Shown: piece by piece, positions 1 through 11,854 of the stretch
How positions within the stretch are numbered: the first letter of the stretch is position 1
Layout: the number at the start of each line of letters is the position of its first letter
From: Undaria pinnatifida
Lineage: Eukaryota; Sar; Phaeophyceae; Laminariales; Alariaceae
Assembly: GCA_012845835.1 (NCBI GenBank)
Contig: JABAKD010000023.1
Location: forward strand, 9,837,840-9,901,839
Direction: 5' to 3'
DNA: 64,000 nucleotides
Position numbers and translations under genes: made by a program
Notes under the pieces: generated by a model
The model's input: the letters and a program-made list of their open reading frames with translations, nothing else
Databases searched by the model: none
Told to the model about the DNA's origin: nothing

Positions 1-2020
1 CACCAGGAGTTAGTTAAGGTTTTCACGGAATGGTCGAACACAATACGTTTTCAAAACCGAAAAAGTGAGAACGGGAAAAATTCGTCGCCTTTCGGGTTAA
101 AACGCATTTAAAAAATGGCAAAAACTACTAAGACTAGTCTAGCTTTTGTGCCACACAAATCAGCATTATTTTGAGAAAGGCAAAAAAAAAATCCGAGTTA
201 TCCTGAGTTATTTGGAACTTACATCACGTTTTTCGTTCCGAGAAAAAGGGATCTTCTTCACAAACATGTTATCTCTCGTATTACCCAGTATATTTTTTTT
301 TTGCGAAACGCCTACTACTGTTATATATTGGTGCCTAAACGATAAAAGGTTGGGATCCCCACAGTAGGCCTAAATCGACTACCTACTGTTAAGATACGGC
401 CTCGAAAGGCCTGTAATTATCCGAATTTGAGATCATTTCGATGGGTTTCGTATGATCAGGTTGGCGTTTCATATTCAGAAGCTATCCGGGGCTCTGGTGG
501 AATCGAATAAAGCTACGTCTCTACGAAGGAAACGAAAATTAGTACTCTCCGAGGACCTGGTCAATTATCGGCAGACCTGCACGGGGCACTCTGTATCCCC
601 ACCTATAACTTTAAACAAACCTCTTCTAATTTGAACCCCGTAATCGCATTCAGGCGTATCCATGTTGTCGCCGTCCCAGTGCACGCACGCTCGCCGTCTC
701 CACTCGGTCTCCATAACAATACATTCCAGGATCAAAGGCCATGATTCCGACATGCAATACTAGCCTGGAGTAAAAACACCACCACGTACAGGGAAGAGCC
801 TGACTGAACAGGTATTTCTACCATAGTGCATGCGCCGTGATGGACGTGCTCCCTAAAGACCGAGAGTGAGCGTCCCTATGTACCCATATCGTAGAGCACG
901 TTGTACATCGGCATCGATCGTTGGTAAAGGAAATCACTACGACCGCATTTCCACCAGCTCCAAATCTGGGCATGCTCCGAAAAACAGCCAACATATAAGT
1001 TACGCTGCAGGTTTTATGGAGTTCCTCGCTTATGAAGAGCTTTATTCCGCACCCAAATCTATCTCAAAACGGGAGCCGGTAAAAGGAACTCGCGAGTAAT
1101 GTTCAAGAAATCAAATCCAAGGACGATCAGTACTCATCCTCTCGTATCTGCGCGGTCTAAACTCATACAAAACCGTTTACCCAACGGCGATCTTACTTCA
1201 CAATGTCGAGGCTGAGGCTGACCCGCCCACGCAGCGTTGCCACGCACGACACGACGGCAAAGCCGCTCGCAGTGGCCTACAGTCTTTTGTACAGTAGTCT
1301 CCAACGCTAGATTCGAGCAGCTATCTCGGCACAATCAGCAAGAAGCCTAACAACAATGTCAACACAGACGAGTCGAGCTCAAGCTCGAAGCATGGCTTTC
1401 CAGAGGAGGTGGGTGCAGAGCGCAGGCTATTGTCGTATCTATCGTTGTCATTCCTGACTGTTGACCATGCATAGAAATGGGCTGTTGATCTATAGAGGCA
1501 GTTGCTTCTTTCCAGGTGTTGGATCTGTCCTTGTTTGCTTGGACGGATCTGCACGGGCCGTACATGGTGTGCGACCATCGCTATTTTTTCCTCATTCGGG
1601 ATAAATATTTGAAATTTGAATTTTGGACCAATATCAGACATGATACACACCCACAGGTACCGCAGGTATACCGCAATACAACAGCAGCACCACACAAGCA
1701 CATATTTACACTACCGTACTTCGTATCTATAGGTACACCAGGTACCAAGTACGAGTACTCGTACTGCTGTAGCTACTAGTAGTACGAGTATTCCGAGTAA
1801 AACCCTGGCCTGTTTATCTTGTGCTGGCTCGTAGTCGTACACCTGGTACGCCGTATTGTCTTACCCGCGGCGTATCTGCGTGCTGCTGTTGTAGCGTTGC
1901 TGGCGGCTGGCCTCCGCTCCGTGCAGTACCACCGATACCTCTTGTCTTCGAAAGGGCGGTACCTGTATCTCTGACGTTGTCGTAAGGGAAGAGACTGCAG
2001 GAGCTCAGCGGCTTCATCGC
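1..2020. other. Unassigned intergenic stretch
   Basis: I see no supportable gene here. Open frames are short and overlap on both strands without recognisable motifs. Near 1720-1800 there is a simple-sequence patch built of CGTACT/GTACTCGTA/CTGCTG words. The same kind of patch recurs near 57.1-57.3 kb and 59.3-59.6 kb. Confidence 0.5.
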
Positions 2021-2024
2021 AAAC

Positions 2025-2216
2025 TTGGTGAGCCAGAAAAACGTGCGAGGCAACCTACCCGGGACAGATGCGGGGGCTGTAATGTCGCGCGCCCGCAAGT
2101 CCCCCGCAGAAGCTGTCAAGAAGTACTGTGAGAACAACACAACGCCGGAGAAGGTGCTCGTCGTTCATTTTGGCGAGATTCCCCCAGCGCCGTGGCCTAC
2201 AAATGTGAAGGAAAAG
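2025..2216 (+). pseudogene. Candidate first exon of the MULE gene
   Basis: An open plus-strand stretch runs to a GTACGA donor after the Lys codon at 2214-2216 (phase 0). The end of the peptide reads EIPPAPWPTNVKEK. The next candidate exon also begins in phase 0, which supports the join. No known domain is visible, and the ATG at 2025 is only the first one in the frame. Confidence 0.45.
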
Positions 2217-2284
2217 GTACGACAATCGTAGACGATCGCGACGACGACCAAACAACCGACCGGCCGGACGTCGACCACGAACAG

Positions 2285-2422
2285 AAGCCCCATGTTCCTG
2301 CTCCCGTCTTCGAGGTACTGGACGACGCCGATAACACCTGGTCAGCGGTCTGGGACAAAGGTGGGGCCGCGATGGTCCACTGTGGCCACAAATGTCGGAC
2401 GCTACATCGAGTTGTTGAACGG
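2285..2422 (+). pseudogene. Candidate MULE exon with HCGHKC motif
   Basis: This 138-base phase-0 exon is bounded by an ...CACGAACAG acceptor and a consensus GTACGT donor. It encodes 46 residues including HCGHKCRTLHRVVER, a Cys/His cluster that could bind zinc. It sits upstream of the transposase core in the same orientation, so I assign it to the same gene by position. Confidence 0.45.
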
Positions 2423-2559
2423 GTACGTCCATTGAAAGTTGAAGTCTGCGGACGTGGAAACAATCCCTGCATCTGTCATTAATCCCGTGTTAGCTCCGTC
2501 GGCAGTCGTGCAGTACAATCCGCGGTGTTGAAGGGTCGTTTAATAGCCCGAATATAGCC

Positions 2560-3290
2560 CATCTTCTTGCCGGCGTCCGACCGTTGCTTTATTCGGTGCT
2601 CGCAATTGGTCGAGGGGAAAACCAGTCGCCCCAAAAGGATGGAGCTTGCGTGCAGGAACGCGGGTCGGTCACAAGCAACGCCCAGAGTCGCTGACCCCAC
2701 GACGCACAGAAATACCCAATCAGCGAAGGTAAGGCCGTCTACTTGCATGTTTTTTTTATGCTAACCATGGCAAGTTCGACCGAGGGCTACCGGAGGGGAT
2801 TGAAAAAAGGGGCCTTGGCGCCAATACAAAGGTTAGAACGCCGAATGCTTCGCCCCGCCTCCAACCCTTGCGCATACATCTTAACTGTTGGTTATCGCTT
2901 TCGGCCTTCTTCCGTCCGTCCCACCATCCTTGCATTGCGCCAGTGCCAGTGCCCATTCGAAGTCAAGGTTAGTTGGAGGGTGGATAGCCAACCGACAACG
3001 CACAAGGTAAGCTCAGCTGCAGTTTGGTGTGGGCGTTCCTCACGTCTATCGTAATTGACGAGTGCCAGTAATATAACGGGTGTTTCCCATCTTTCCTCGC
3101 ACTGTGCCTGGGGTAGTGAATAACATCTCTAAGCTCATATGGTCACCGAATATTCTCCCGCCACAGGTTTGCCTTGACCACGCTGAAGCTTGCAACGCGG
3201 AAGAAACAGACAAGAAAAGGCAGGACTTGATGCCTACTGAAACAATTAAAGCTGACTATGAAGATGATATTTGACGTTGGACGACGACGG
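2560..3290 (+). pseudogene. Candidate N-terminal MULE exons (CPFEVK...H..AC region)
   Basis: Several short coding blocks end in good donors: one at 2728 (AAG|GTAAGG), one at 2829 or nearby (AAG|GTTAGA), and one ending at 3006 (CACAAG|GTAAGC). A further exon starts at 3167 after CCGCCACAG. Joining 3006 to 3167 keeps phase 0 and brings CPFEVKVSW near HKVCLDHAEAC. That matches the C-x-F/W-x-V...H-x-x-C pattern common in the N-terminal DNA-binding region of MULE and FAR1-like proteins. Individual exon ends are approximate. Confidence 0.45.
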
Positions 3291-3868
3291 GCTTGCGGCA
3301 ATTCGACAAGTACAGGTTGATTTCCGACCGTTTCACACCCGTTCAACTGGGTGAACCCGGGCGCCAGAGGGTGAGCGAAACACCGGCGGTTTGAGTGGCA
3401 CTTAAACCCTTAAATCCACCACATACGTCGAAGGTCTGCACTCCTCGCTTGTCCGGACCTACGGAATGTGTTCAAAATTGTGCTCACTCCCGCTATCGGT
3501 TTGGACCTGAGTTCATCTCAGGGCGAGGGATACTTGATTTCTTGAACACGAGATCATGCGTGAACATGCACTTGAACGGCAGACTACTGTACTACGATCG
3601 AACGAGTTTATCGTTAGTGCAGATTTTTATTTCAAGTTGACAATTTTCAACTTTTTAGGGTGAGCCTCGGTGATACCCCCCCCGCGAAGACCGTACATGT
3701 TGCTCAGGGCTTTCTGTTGACCAAGGATAACCTACACGCGTAGTCCTCTAATAGTCTCGAGCCGCGAAATAACCCTGCAAATAAATGTCTGCCTCGCAAA
3801 CCCCTACCTCACAGTCTCTACACCCGTATCCGCCCGCGACAACCACACATATTTGCCCATTGTTGTAG

Positions 3869-4092
3869 GTCAGAAACATGGTGAAGAATATACAGCGCGA
3901 GATGTTGTCTACCCCGACGGATGAGCTGGAGTTGGTGGCCTCTTTGGTTGGTATGAACGGCTGCTACGTCAACTTGGAAACCGACGCCCTGCATCGATTG
4001 AAGTCGGTGATTTGTTCTACCGCCGAGCAACAAGTCCTGCCCCGACAGTTTGGTGGCATTATCATACAGGGTAACACTTGCTTGACCAACAG
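3869..4092 (+). pseudogene. MULE transposase exon carrying the first DDE position (Asp to Gly)
   Basis: The exon starts after a TTGTTGTAG acceptor and ends ACCAACAG|GTGTGG. It encodes the region leading to GGIIIQGNTCLTNR. In MULE transposases this block normally reads D-x-T-x-x-T-N, with the Asp being the first catalytic metal ligand. Here that codon (4070-4072) is GGT, Gly, one base away from GAT. The arginine codon is split by the intron and completed by the first base at 4256. Confidence 0.8.
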
Positions 4093-4255
4093 GTGTGGAG
4101 TATCACGTTCCGAACCGGGGCCAATGTGTTTAGGTACTGCTATTGAAACGATAGGCTTGCAAAAGCTTGCCCGTGGGTACCAAATAGATTGCCGTAATGC
4201 GTGGATACGTCAGGGGGGTTCTCAATACTGCCTCGACTCCATATACTTTGTGCAG

Positions 4256-4403
4256 GTATGACCTGAAACTGATGTTGTTCATCGGTGTTGACTCCGACAA
4301 CAAGTTTATGGTTTTGGCTCAAGGCTTCTTTTCCGACGAGCGAACAACCTCGTTCTTGTGGGCGTTTAAGCACTACTGCAATATTTGTGGGGGACACCCG
4401 GAG
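4256..4403 (+). pseudogene. MULE transposase exon, GVDS block
   Basis: The exon starts after a TTTGTGCAG acceptor and ends at the Glu codon before GTGAGG. It reads YDLKLMLFIGVDSDNKFM..., followed by FFSDERTTSFLWAFKHY. This is the conserved hydrophobic strand, GVD loop and E-T-x-S-F-x-W helix found between the first and second catalytic Asp of MULE transposases. Both junctions keep frame with the flanking exons. Confidence 0.85.
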
Positions 4404-4770
4404 GTGAGGAAGACGTCCTCAAGCAAAAGGACTTGGTTCTTCGTTTGACGGCCCCTGGTGCTGCTAAACCGCTCTCGCTCTCTTGGCTACGCCAACACGA
4501 GGTGGTGGAATGTTTTCCCTACGATGTGCTCGAGTCATGTGATGAGTTGTTGTGGTCGGGGAAATGATTATGGTTTGTGCCTGGGACGGTAACATTTTAA
4601 TCGAACTGTGTTGAGACATGGTGCGTGTACGTAGCGTGGCGGTGTTTGAGTGCTCCTGCCACAGACAACTGTACATTCCCATCGACTCCGCATATCATGC
4701 GTGGTGCTCCAATCGCTCCGTGCGTTTGTTCATCTCTCTTGATCCCGCCATGACCCCCCTTGTCATGTAG

Positions 4771-4922
4771 GTGTTCGTCACAGACGCCACCGCTGCGATG
4801 ACACGCGCCGTCGCGGAGTTTCTGCCCACTACAGTTCATCTGCATTGCCTTTGGCACATCATGAACAATGCAAGGAAAAATTGCCAAGCCGCACTCTCCC
4901 AAAAAGCAAATAGGTTCTTCCG
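4771..4922 (+). pseudogene. MULE transposase exon, second catalytic Asp and HCLWHI motif
   Basis: The exon starts after a TGTCATGTAG acceptor. It encodes VFVTDATAAM with the second catalytic Asp (codon 4783-4785), then FLPTTVHLHCLWHIMNNARK. The C-x-x-H motif is the C2H-type signature between the second Asp and the catalytic Glu in MULEs. A GTACTC donor follows FFR at 4922. The frame stays open a little beyond it, so the exact end is uncertain. Confidence 0.85.
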
Positions 4923-5961
4923 GGTACTCAAGCCCGCCGTGTTTGCAACATCATAAAAAGTTAGTGACTGCAACGAGTTTCACAAGCACTATGGTCTTTC
5001 CGCCGGCATTTATCTTGTTTTGAACTTTTAGAATTCGAAACGTTTCGAATGACTGGCGCAATCCCAGGTTCGTTGAAATATACTGTCAAAGCGCCGTGTT
5101 CCAGGTAAATCAGATGTACGACGATATGTATTTTCTCGGTGTTTAAAGAAAACAGCGATTGAACGAATATTAAAAACAGTTGGTTCTGTTTCATACTGGT
5201 ACAAATGAGCTGAGGGTCGTCTCTTTTGCTTTACGTTGTATTCGAAAAAGTCTCGGCGAGGAGAATGCGTGGATACATCTCATATTTTTTCCGCATATGT
5301 TTTAGCGGAGAAAACTCTCTATAACTTGTTGCGAGGGGTTTGAACCTTTGTACTTTTCAGCGAAATTAGTTAAACAAACCTTTGAAAACCCTAAAGATTC
5401 GAGGGAGTTGGCCAAGTCGGTCGAATCCATGTTTTCAACTTTTTCTACCTATCTCTTGCCCGAGACATCGAGCGTTAAATATGGAGGGGGAAATGGAGAC
5501 TTTTCATCCCGTCCCATGGTTTGCCTTAAATTGTTTTCATACCATCTTCTTGGTCTTATTACAGGAATTCATTCAGTCCATGATTTACTTTTTCCTACTC
5601 TGTTTCGTTCGCTCATAATCTCTCCTTGACAATCAGCAAAAAACATCTGTAACTAACTCTAAAAACGATAAAATAGAAAACATAACCACACTGGATTTGA
5701 TACGAAGGTGCGCCGTAGATCACCGTTTTTCATTTTGCTCGACGAGTTTCGGTGCACCATGCCCATGCGACGACGGCAAACATTGTGTCGGTTGCTAACT
5801 CTAAACAACGGTCGAGAAAGAGGATGTAGACAGTGGAGTAAAAAATTAATCGGGGGCAATTATACATAGTTGGTAGTTGATGATGACGGCGTGCTTCTTC
5901 CCACTTGACTTCAAATTCACTGGCGTTCTGTGTGTGCGTCGCACAACCTCTTGTTTGGCAG

Positions 5962-6292
5962 GAATGCGACAGCGTCTGGTCAAAAATCGAAGACCTCGTC
6001 AAGGGCTCAAGCTGCGAAAAATACGTCATGGGCTACCTTAAGGAGTGAGCCATTCGCTTGTGCTATCGATTTGGGTGATGCCCATTTTATAGCTTTCATC
6101 GATCAATACACTGTGGCGTGCAAGCAACTACACCCCTGCTCCGTACGTGCTAACCGCAGGAGCTGCATATGCTGGATGCGCTGCTACCATCCAACGACGC
6201 TGACGTTGAACATGACAGCATCGCAGAGGGTGGAGGGAATCTTCGTTGTCCTCAAGAAAGACCGATTTGTACACCGACGCGCTACCCTGGTT
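5962..6292 (+). pseudogene. MULE transposase exons around the catalytic Glu
   Basis: One exon begins after TTGTTTGGCAG and encodes ECDSVWSKIEDLVKG, then YVMGYLKE. It ends at a GTGAGC donor (6045). Further on, codons from 6212 read MTASQRVEGIFVVLKK, the conserved QR-x-E-x...LKK block with the catalytic Glu at 6233-6235. Between them an in-frame route is hard to find without a frameshift, which suggests decay. A possible additional exon between 5340 and 5510 (ENPKDSRELAKSVESMF) is not confirmed. Confidence 0.7.
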
Positions 6293-7013
6293 TGAGTTAA
6301 GCAAGAGCTCGAAAGACGAATACAGGATTTCGATGTCGCGTCTTGCCTGTGAGTATTGTTGGCGAGGGTAAGCATCGAATCGCGCTAATATACATCTGCG
6401 CACATTAGCACCAATTGAAGTTGACATACCGCAGCAAGGAAACAATTTGCGCTCCAAATGTGGCTCGTCAGCTTTACAAAAAGAGATCAGTGGTGGCTGG
6501 TTTAGAGGTGCTATCGTGGCCTTCCGTTTCTGCACGTCCCCTCCCGTTTTGTCCGTCAGTCATAACCCATCATTCGCGCGGACTTTGTTTCCCACCTCCA
6601 AAACAGGCTCAGCTTCAAGCTTAAGAGCCTCGGTGAGAATCACGTTGAAGATCGTGTGCTCAAAAATGCAGAGCCTCTCATAAGGAAGGTAGAGAGTGTT
6701 GGAGGCAGCACTTACGCCCGAAATGTGAGTTGGAAGAGCATCGCCTGTCCATACCGTGGTTGCAAGGTACTACCTGGTACAGTACTTCAAATAACCTTAA
6801 CGTACTCGGGCTTCGGATGGATGGGCATCTTCATCAGCATGCTTTGAGGCTGTACATATCCTATTTTGTCCTACTTACGACAACCCGGCTCGCGTAGTTT
6901 GTTGTCCAGCCCACCCCGTTGCTTTATATTGTATCTTACGCCACCTCAACGGCACCCATGTGTGACGGATACCCATCACACGTTGCTCACTTGCCCTCAA
7001 CAAGAATTGACGG

Positions 7014-7132
7014 CCGGAATGCTCGCCAGTGCCGCGTACGACACCTCTGTCCTGGCAGAGGGACAGGCTCGCCATGAGTACCTCACGCGTTTAGCCACTC
7101 AGGCGGGCGACCTCGTTGACATATGCGCTCAG
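7014..7132 (+). pseudogene. Candidate MULE exon between the DDE core and SWIM finger
   Basis: The peptide ELTAGMLASAAYDTSVLA, followed by HEYLTRLATQAGDLVDICAQ, is uninterrupted and ends at a CAG|GTATCA donor in phase 0. It lies between the catalytic-Glu exon and the SWIM finger on the same strand. The start (acceptor) is uncertain and no domain is recognised. Confidence 0.4.
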
Positions 7133-7189
7133 GTATCAGAGGAATCATTTCGGGAAAAAAATGATGCAGACATTTCCATGTGGTGAACA

Positions 7190-7395
7190 ATACCATTGGG
7201 GTCTTTCCTTGAAGTTGTTTCTAACGTCAAGATCGACTGCGTGGTTCGCGTAGTATACAAGTACACGGATCGTCCCGTTGGGCACATTGTTGTGATGGGG
7301 CCTGATGGGTTCCAACTGTGCACGTGCCTTTAACTCATGACGTATGGCTTGCAATGTAGTCATACTTTGGCCGCGGTCGTGACTAATTTATCCTC
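7190..7395 (+). pseudogene. SWIM zinc finger of the MULE transposase, with in-frame stop
   Basis: Reading from about 7200 gives VVYKYTDRPVGHIVVMG, then CTCL-stop-LMTYGLQCSHTLAA. The C-x-C-(n)-C-x-H spacing and the following small residues match the SWIM finger that usually sits C-terminal to the MULE DDE domain. The stop is TAA at 7331-7333 and would arise from a Gln codon by one change. I cannot identify the rest of the C-terminus. Confidence 0.75.
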
Positions 7396-8936
7396 GTCGA
7401 GGAGATCCTCGGCGAATTTACCCACCCGCGGTGTCGAACCTCTGTCGAGCCGTGGAGTTTGCACAGAGTGGGTCTGAGCGCTTTCGACGGGCGTGAACGT
7501 GGGACGTACACGGATGGATTCACGAGCGATTGTGGTCACATAGACCTTGACGATACTCAGGATGCCGGCGGTTCTGTATCCGTCCAGAGGGGCAGATTAT
7601 ACGCGAACTGTTAAGCTTGTTCCACGAAGTGGGCCAGCGCTGTATCCGACAAGTACGACGGTACCCCAGCTTCGTATACGCGATTTAACGAACTGTTTTG
7701 CAGGGTTGACCGTGATGTTATGGCAACCCTTACGGCGCCTGTCCTCGCGGATGGCGTGGCGGGACTGGGCAACCCTCCGCTTCCCGTTTCGAAGACCGGA
7801 AAGAACACTAGGCATCATGACGGTTTTGAGAGACGCCACAAAAAGAAGACCAGGAGCGGGGGCGCTACCAGTTGCATAGACCTCACGATATACACTTGGG
7901 CTCCCCCCGTTGCCGTCTGAGTGTTGTGAAATTTTGGGGGAATATCACACTTTTGTGTCTCGTTTGTAGAAGTAGTGGCATGCGTCGAGGATACAGCCTG
8001 TTTGTCAACATGGCTTGTCATATACCGTCTACAAGGACTATCTCGTTTGAAAGTGTATAAAATATCAGTGTGGTGCACGGAATGCCGGGGCTTTCGGTCT
8101 CAAGTTGATGCATGACTGGATCATGAGTAGTATCGGGTAACTTCATGACGTGCCATGACGCGTCTTCTTGTACACCTACTGCATATAATTGGAAGGTTGA
8201 CTGCATCGACAAAGTAAGCGATTTCTGTCTTCCCAGCATATGGCTTCGCACGTGCTAAACGGGACACTGTTCTGTTCAATATTCGTATCTTGTTAGTACG
8301 GTGTCGTTTATAATCGCAGTGGTCCACGGAGAGCTACAGTAGTAGTGTAAGCGGCGGGGGATTTTGGGCACGCGCGCCTTCGCATCCTTAGACTTGCGAC
8401 ACCTGGTAGGCGCAGCTGCGATAGACTACTGTGTAGTTTGACAGGTTGGCGCGTTCGTTGTCTTGTCTTGTTTGTATCTTGTTACTAGTGTTTGCAGTGG
8501 TCGTGTGCGCTGTGGGCCTATATCTGATGAACAAGCTGATTGCAGCGTACTTTTTATCGAGTCGGGTAAGACCCTGACGATGCCGTATAGCAATAATATT
8601 GTGCAAAATAGTATACGGGAAAAGCTCGCCGCGTTGGTATGCAAGCGAGACTGAACCGGTGTACTCAACTTTGTTGGGGTAAGCAGCCTGACACGCTAGG
8701 GAAGTGATCGTGCCGTATACATAGCTCGTACACAAATATAATGATCTTATTACATTCCGGTACCGGGTACGAGCTCGTGTACGTACTGATATTATTATTT
8801 AATATTATCAGGATTATTATGGTCTTATTTTCGGACATAATGTTTTCTGGCAATTCATATTTCGGCGCTCACAACCCAGCATCCAAAGGGTCAAATCGAT
8901 GTATGTAATGTATATGTCGTTCACTTTGTACCATGT
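7396..8936. other. Unassigned stretch between MULE relic and LTR element
   Basis: I see no recognisable domain here. Open frames on both strands overlap and none carries a known motif. It may include the tail of the MULE element, but I could not find its terminal inverted repeat. Confidence 0.4.
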
Positions 8937-9780
8937 ATTGATGATCGTAACCTATTAAACTTTAGGTGGCATGTGTCGTGTATCAGCTCTTAGCTGGTGT
9001 ACGCTCGTAGGCTCGCTTTCGGATTACCCGATCAAGACACAGCCTATGTATAAAATTTGAGGAAAACGAAGGCCACGGTTAGGTGATCCTGTTTGAGCAG
9101 AGAGAGCTCTAGCAGAGAAGATGTTTTTCGGCGACCCCAGGCCGATATGTTGATTGATGATTAATGTGCTCAGCAGATGAGAGCTGGTGGTGAGCAAACA
9201 GGAGTGATCAAGGTGGGCCTGGCCATCACCTGATCGAGACGGCACAATGCTTATGCTACGAACAGATGTACTCTACGGGTAGTTGTCTGATCCACCTACA
9301 GCAACGTTCCCCGAGGCTTGCTCGAGGTCTACCGTATCTATGGCAATGTCCCCTGAGGTTTGCTTATGGGAGCTTGGCTACGTCAACGCCCTGATAGTCA
9401 ACCTAAAGTCATAATCCATGAATGTTGCTACCAGGTGCGATTTTCCGCCGCATTTATTTGATGGCACCGCATTGCTCGTGCGTACTATATTTTATATCAG
9501 GTACGTTATTCCGCCGCATTTATTTGATTACACCACGTTGTTCGTACGTGCTACTTGTACATGCGCCAGGTTTTGGATATTACTTTATAAGTTGCTGTGC
9601 ATAATATATCCAAGTTGTTACTCCTAAGACTTCTGCGTGGCAAATACCGCACCGATATACGACATCTAACAGACTTATTATAACTGTCTGTTGTACGAAC
9701 ACGTCGCCATGTGTACCAGATGACTTTTAAGTGTTATCAAGTAACGACATGATGGTTACTGACAAGTAGCATCTCTAACA
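8937..9780 (-). repeat. Left (3') long terminal repeat, uninterrupted copy
   Basis: This 844-bp repeat is nearly collinear with 12505-14118 minus its insertion. It holds the uninterrupted target site GTCTGATCCACC at about 9287, matching the duplicated target in the other copy. It includes two similar internal words, TTCCGCCGCATTTATTTGAT near 9450 and again near 9510. Confidence 0.75.
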
Positions 9781-10530
9781 CCTCCTCCCGTTAAGTTAAC
9801 ACTTTCTCACGCTGCGTTACATTCTAAAAATCTCCATAACAGGAATGCATGCCTAAACAATGATAAATGTAGGGAATTTTTTTTTTGCGCAGCGGAAACT
9901 CATCTAGCTAAAATAACCGAGGGGTGAACACAAAATAAGCGGACATGAAAAATCCTGCTCTGACACTATACGTGCTTCTGCATATTTTTGAAAGTTAACT
10001 TACTAGCTCACAATGCTAGAATCAACAGACGTGAACTATATTCTTGTCGGCTAATCAACCAAGGGATATAAGATGTTTGAGGTAGCCTTATATACAGTGA
10101 ATATGTCCATAATTCCGAAACAATCATATGAGTGAACAGCCTATCAATGTTCCTGCTGCCCTCAAACAAAGGAACAAAGGGGAACTACTAGCGATTTACA
10201 GCTGGATAAGACCACATATTATAGAGAGACATCATCTCGCGTGTATCTCAACCTTCCGTGTGTACTTGTCCAGGTGGCGGGTTTTTCCGGCCGTACATAT
10301 CCTGAAGTACCGGAGATGGGGTAGTCAAATGTAAGATTGAAGTATCCGGTCGATATTACCTATTCGACTTGTACCCTTACTTGGTACTAACTGCGATATT
10401 TCGCAATTTCCAAAATGTGCACAACACCAGTCGTTGTCTCTGCTCGCCCCGTACAAAGAGAACATGCGACACTCTATGCACAGCTTTGGTAAAGAGATAA
10501 CGCATTTCATACTTCCAGTGGCTTGACCTT

Positions 10531-10580
10531 GTTAGTGTAGACGTTGTCGGTGTAGACGTTGTTGATGTAGACGTCGTTAG
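10531..10580 (+). repeat. Short tandem repeat (GTTGNTGTAGAC)
   Basis: About three and a half units of a 15-base word containing GTGTAGACGTTG/TGTAGACGTCG lie in tandem inside the LTR element. There is no coding evidence. Confidence 0.6.
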
Positions 10581-10699
10581 ATGCGCTTGGTCTGTTGTCC
10601 GTCGCCTGAACTTAGAGGCATAACTTCATCTTGAAGTTGGAGAGGTGGGTAGATTTTTTTCTCTCAAAACATTGCCGTCATCGGCCCCGCCTCGGCTGT

Positions 10700-11487
10700 T
10701 AATTATGCAGCCAGTCCCTGCGTCTTGGCCTCGATGCTTATGGGCTCGTCGTTCAGGATGGAGAGGAAGCTTGAGGTTGGCTTGCGGGTGTACACCAAGG
10801 CCGGAGATGTCGCCAGGAGCTCTTGATCGTCCTGTGTTGATTCCACAGATCCTGTCTCGGGGTTTACCCGTGGCTCTCCTTTTGCTGTTGCGATCGTGTG
10901 AACCTCCCTCTGACGGTCTGTTTCGTTGTTGAGCTTGGCTCCAAGGCTTGTCTCAAAAGTAGCTGGTGTGATCCCAGGTGTAGCGGACATTGTCGATCCG
11001 ACGAATCTTGGCTCAGCAGACAGTTCGATAGTCCCAGATGGCAATGATCCAGCGACTCCAATGGTCCCATGTGATGCTGTCGTTCCAGCTGATGCTCCGG
11101 TGATCCAATATGAAGTTAATCAAGTGATCCCGGATGCAGTTGCTCCGATGTGCGATCGTGATACAAATGACGTTGCTCCCAAGATCCCATGCGAAGATGC
11201 TTTGAAGACCTCAGCTCCGGTCATTCCGGTTCCAGTGATTCCAGGCGATGCTGATCCGTGAAGTGGACGGCATCTTAGTATGTCGTTGGGGATTTTAATC
11301 ACCCTTTTTCCTCCTCTGAGATCCGAAACGGGTCTCTCTCGGTGTAGGTAAAATTCACGCACGTGGTCGATGGGGTTGTCCCCGATGCTCCTGTTTCGTG
11401 CTCGTTGTCGAAGGTGTCCTCGACTCTTGGACTGGGTCTTATACTGGCGGTGGCAAATGAAGTGCTGCTGCTGTTGGGTTCCCCCAT
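10700..11487 (-). pseudogene. Possible decayed Gag-like reading frame inside the LTR element
   Basis: On the minus strand, the frame from 11362 down to 10703 is open except for one TGA (11122-11120). It repeats Gly-Ile/Met-Thr/Leu-Gly-Ala type phrases (GITGTGMTGAEVF, GILGATSF, GITPATFETSLGAKL). Upstream, 11487-11299 in another frame is open and acidic/Ser-Thr-rich. The orientation agrees with that deduced from the polypurine tract. No capsid, zinc-knuckle or protease motif is seen, so this could be non-coding repeat sequence. Confidence is low. Confidence 0.3.
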
Positions 11488-11854
11488 GGTGATGATGAGT
11501 ACTTACCAGAGAGTAGTTTACTCAGATGTCTTGTAAGATATCGGTACTAGTACAGCAGTGTAGTTGTACCAGTAGTCCCGCAACACGAAAGATACGAGCT
11601 GCTGTATTAAACAGCCGTGTTTCAAGTGCAGTAGTGGTGTTGTGTAGAAATCGAAGGCGTTATGGAGATTTCCCATAAGAAAATCGAAATTCCAAGAAAA
11701 TACAGCAGTAGTAGTACCTGATGCTGCCGGTTGCTGGCTTTCAATACAAATAGTCGCCTTGATTATAAGAGTCTCCTTTAACAGACAGCTCCTCTACTGC
11801 CGGGAGTGCTCTTGATAAAGCTTGTCGCTTGGAGTTTGGCGAGTCCTTCCAGGG

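Larger units (their letters stand above)
2025..7395 (+). pseudogene. Mutator-like element (MULE) transposase gene, intron-rich, probably inactivated
   Basis: This is a cut-and-paste DNA transposase of the MULE/FAR1-like type, which would act in the nucleus on the element's ends. Reading with GT-AG introns, the exons give in order an N-terminal Cys/His region, the DDE core (TN..Y, the GVDS block, TDATAAM, HCLWHI..N, QRVEG..VLKK) and a SWIM zinc finger. Exon junctions at 4092/4256 and 4403/4771 restore the reading frame exactly inside conserved blocks, so the introns are genuine. The first catalytic Asp is replaced by Gly (codon 4070-4072). The SWIM finger has a TAA at 7331-7333, and the E-motif region shifts frame. 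I therefore read it as a recently decayed copy. I could not place all exons, the first ATG or the terminal inverted repeats. The family call is firm; the gene boundaries are not. Confidence 0.8.
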
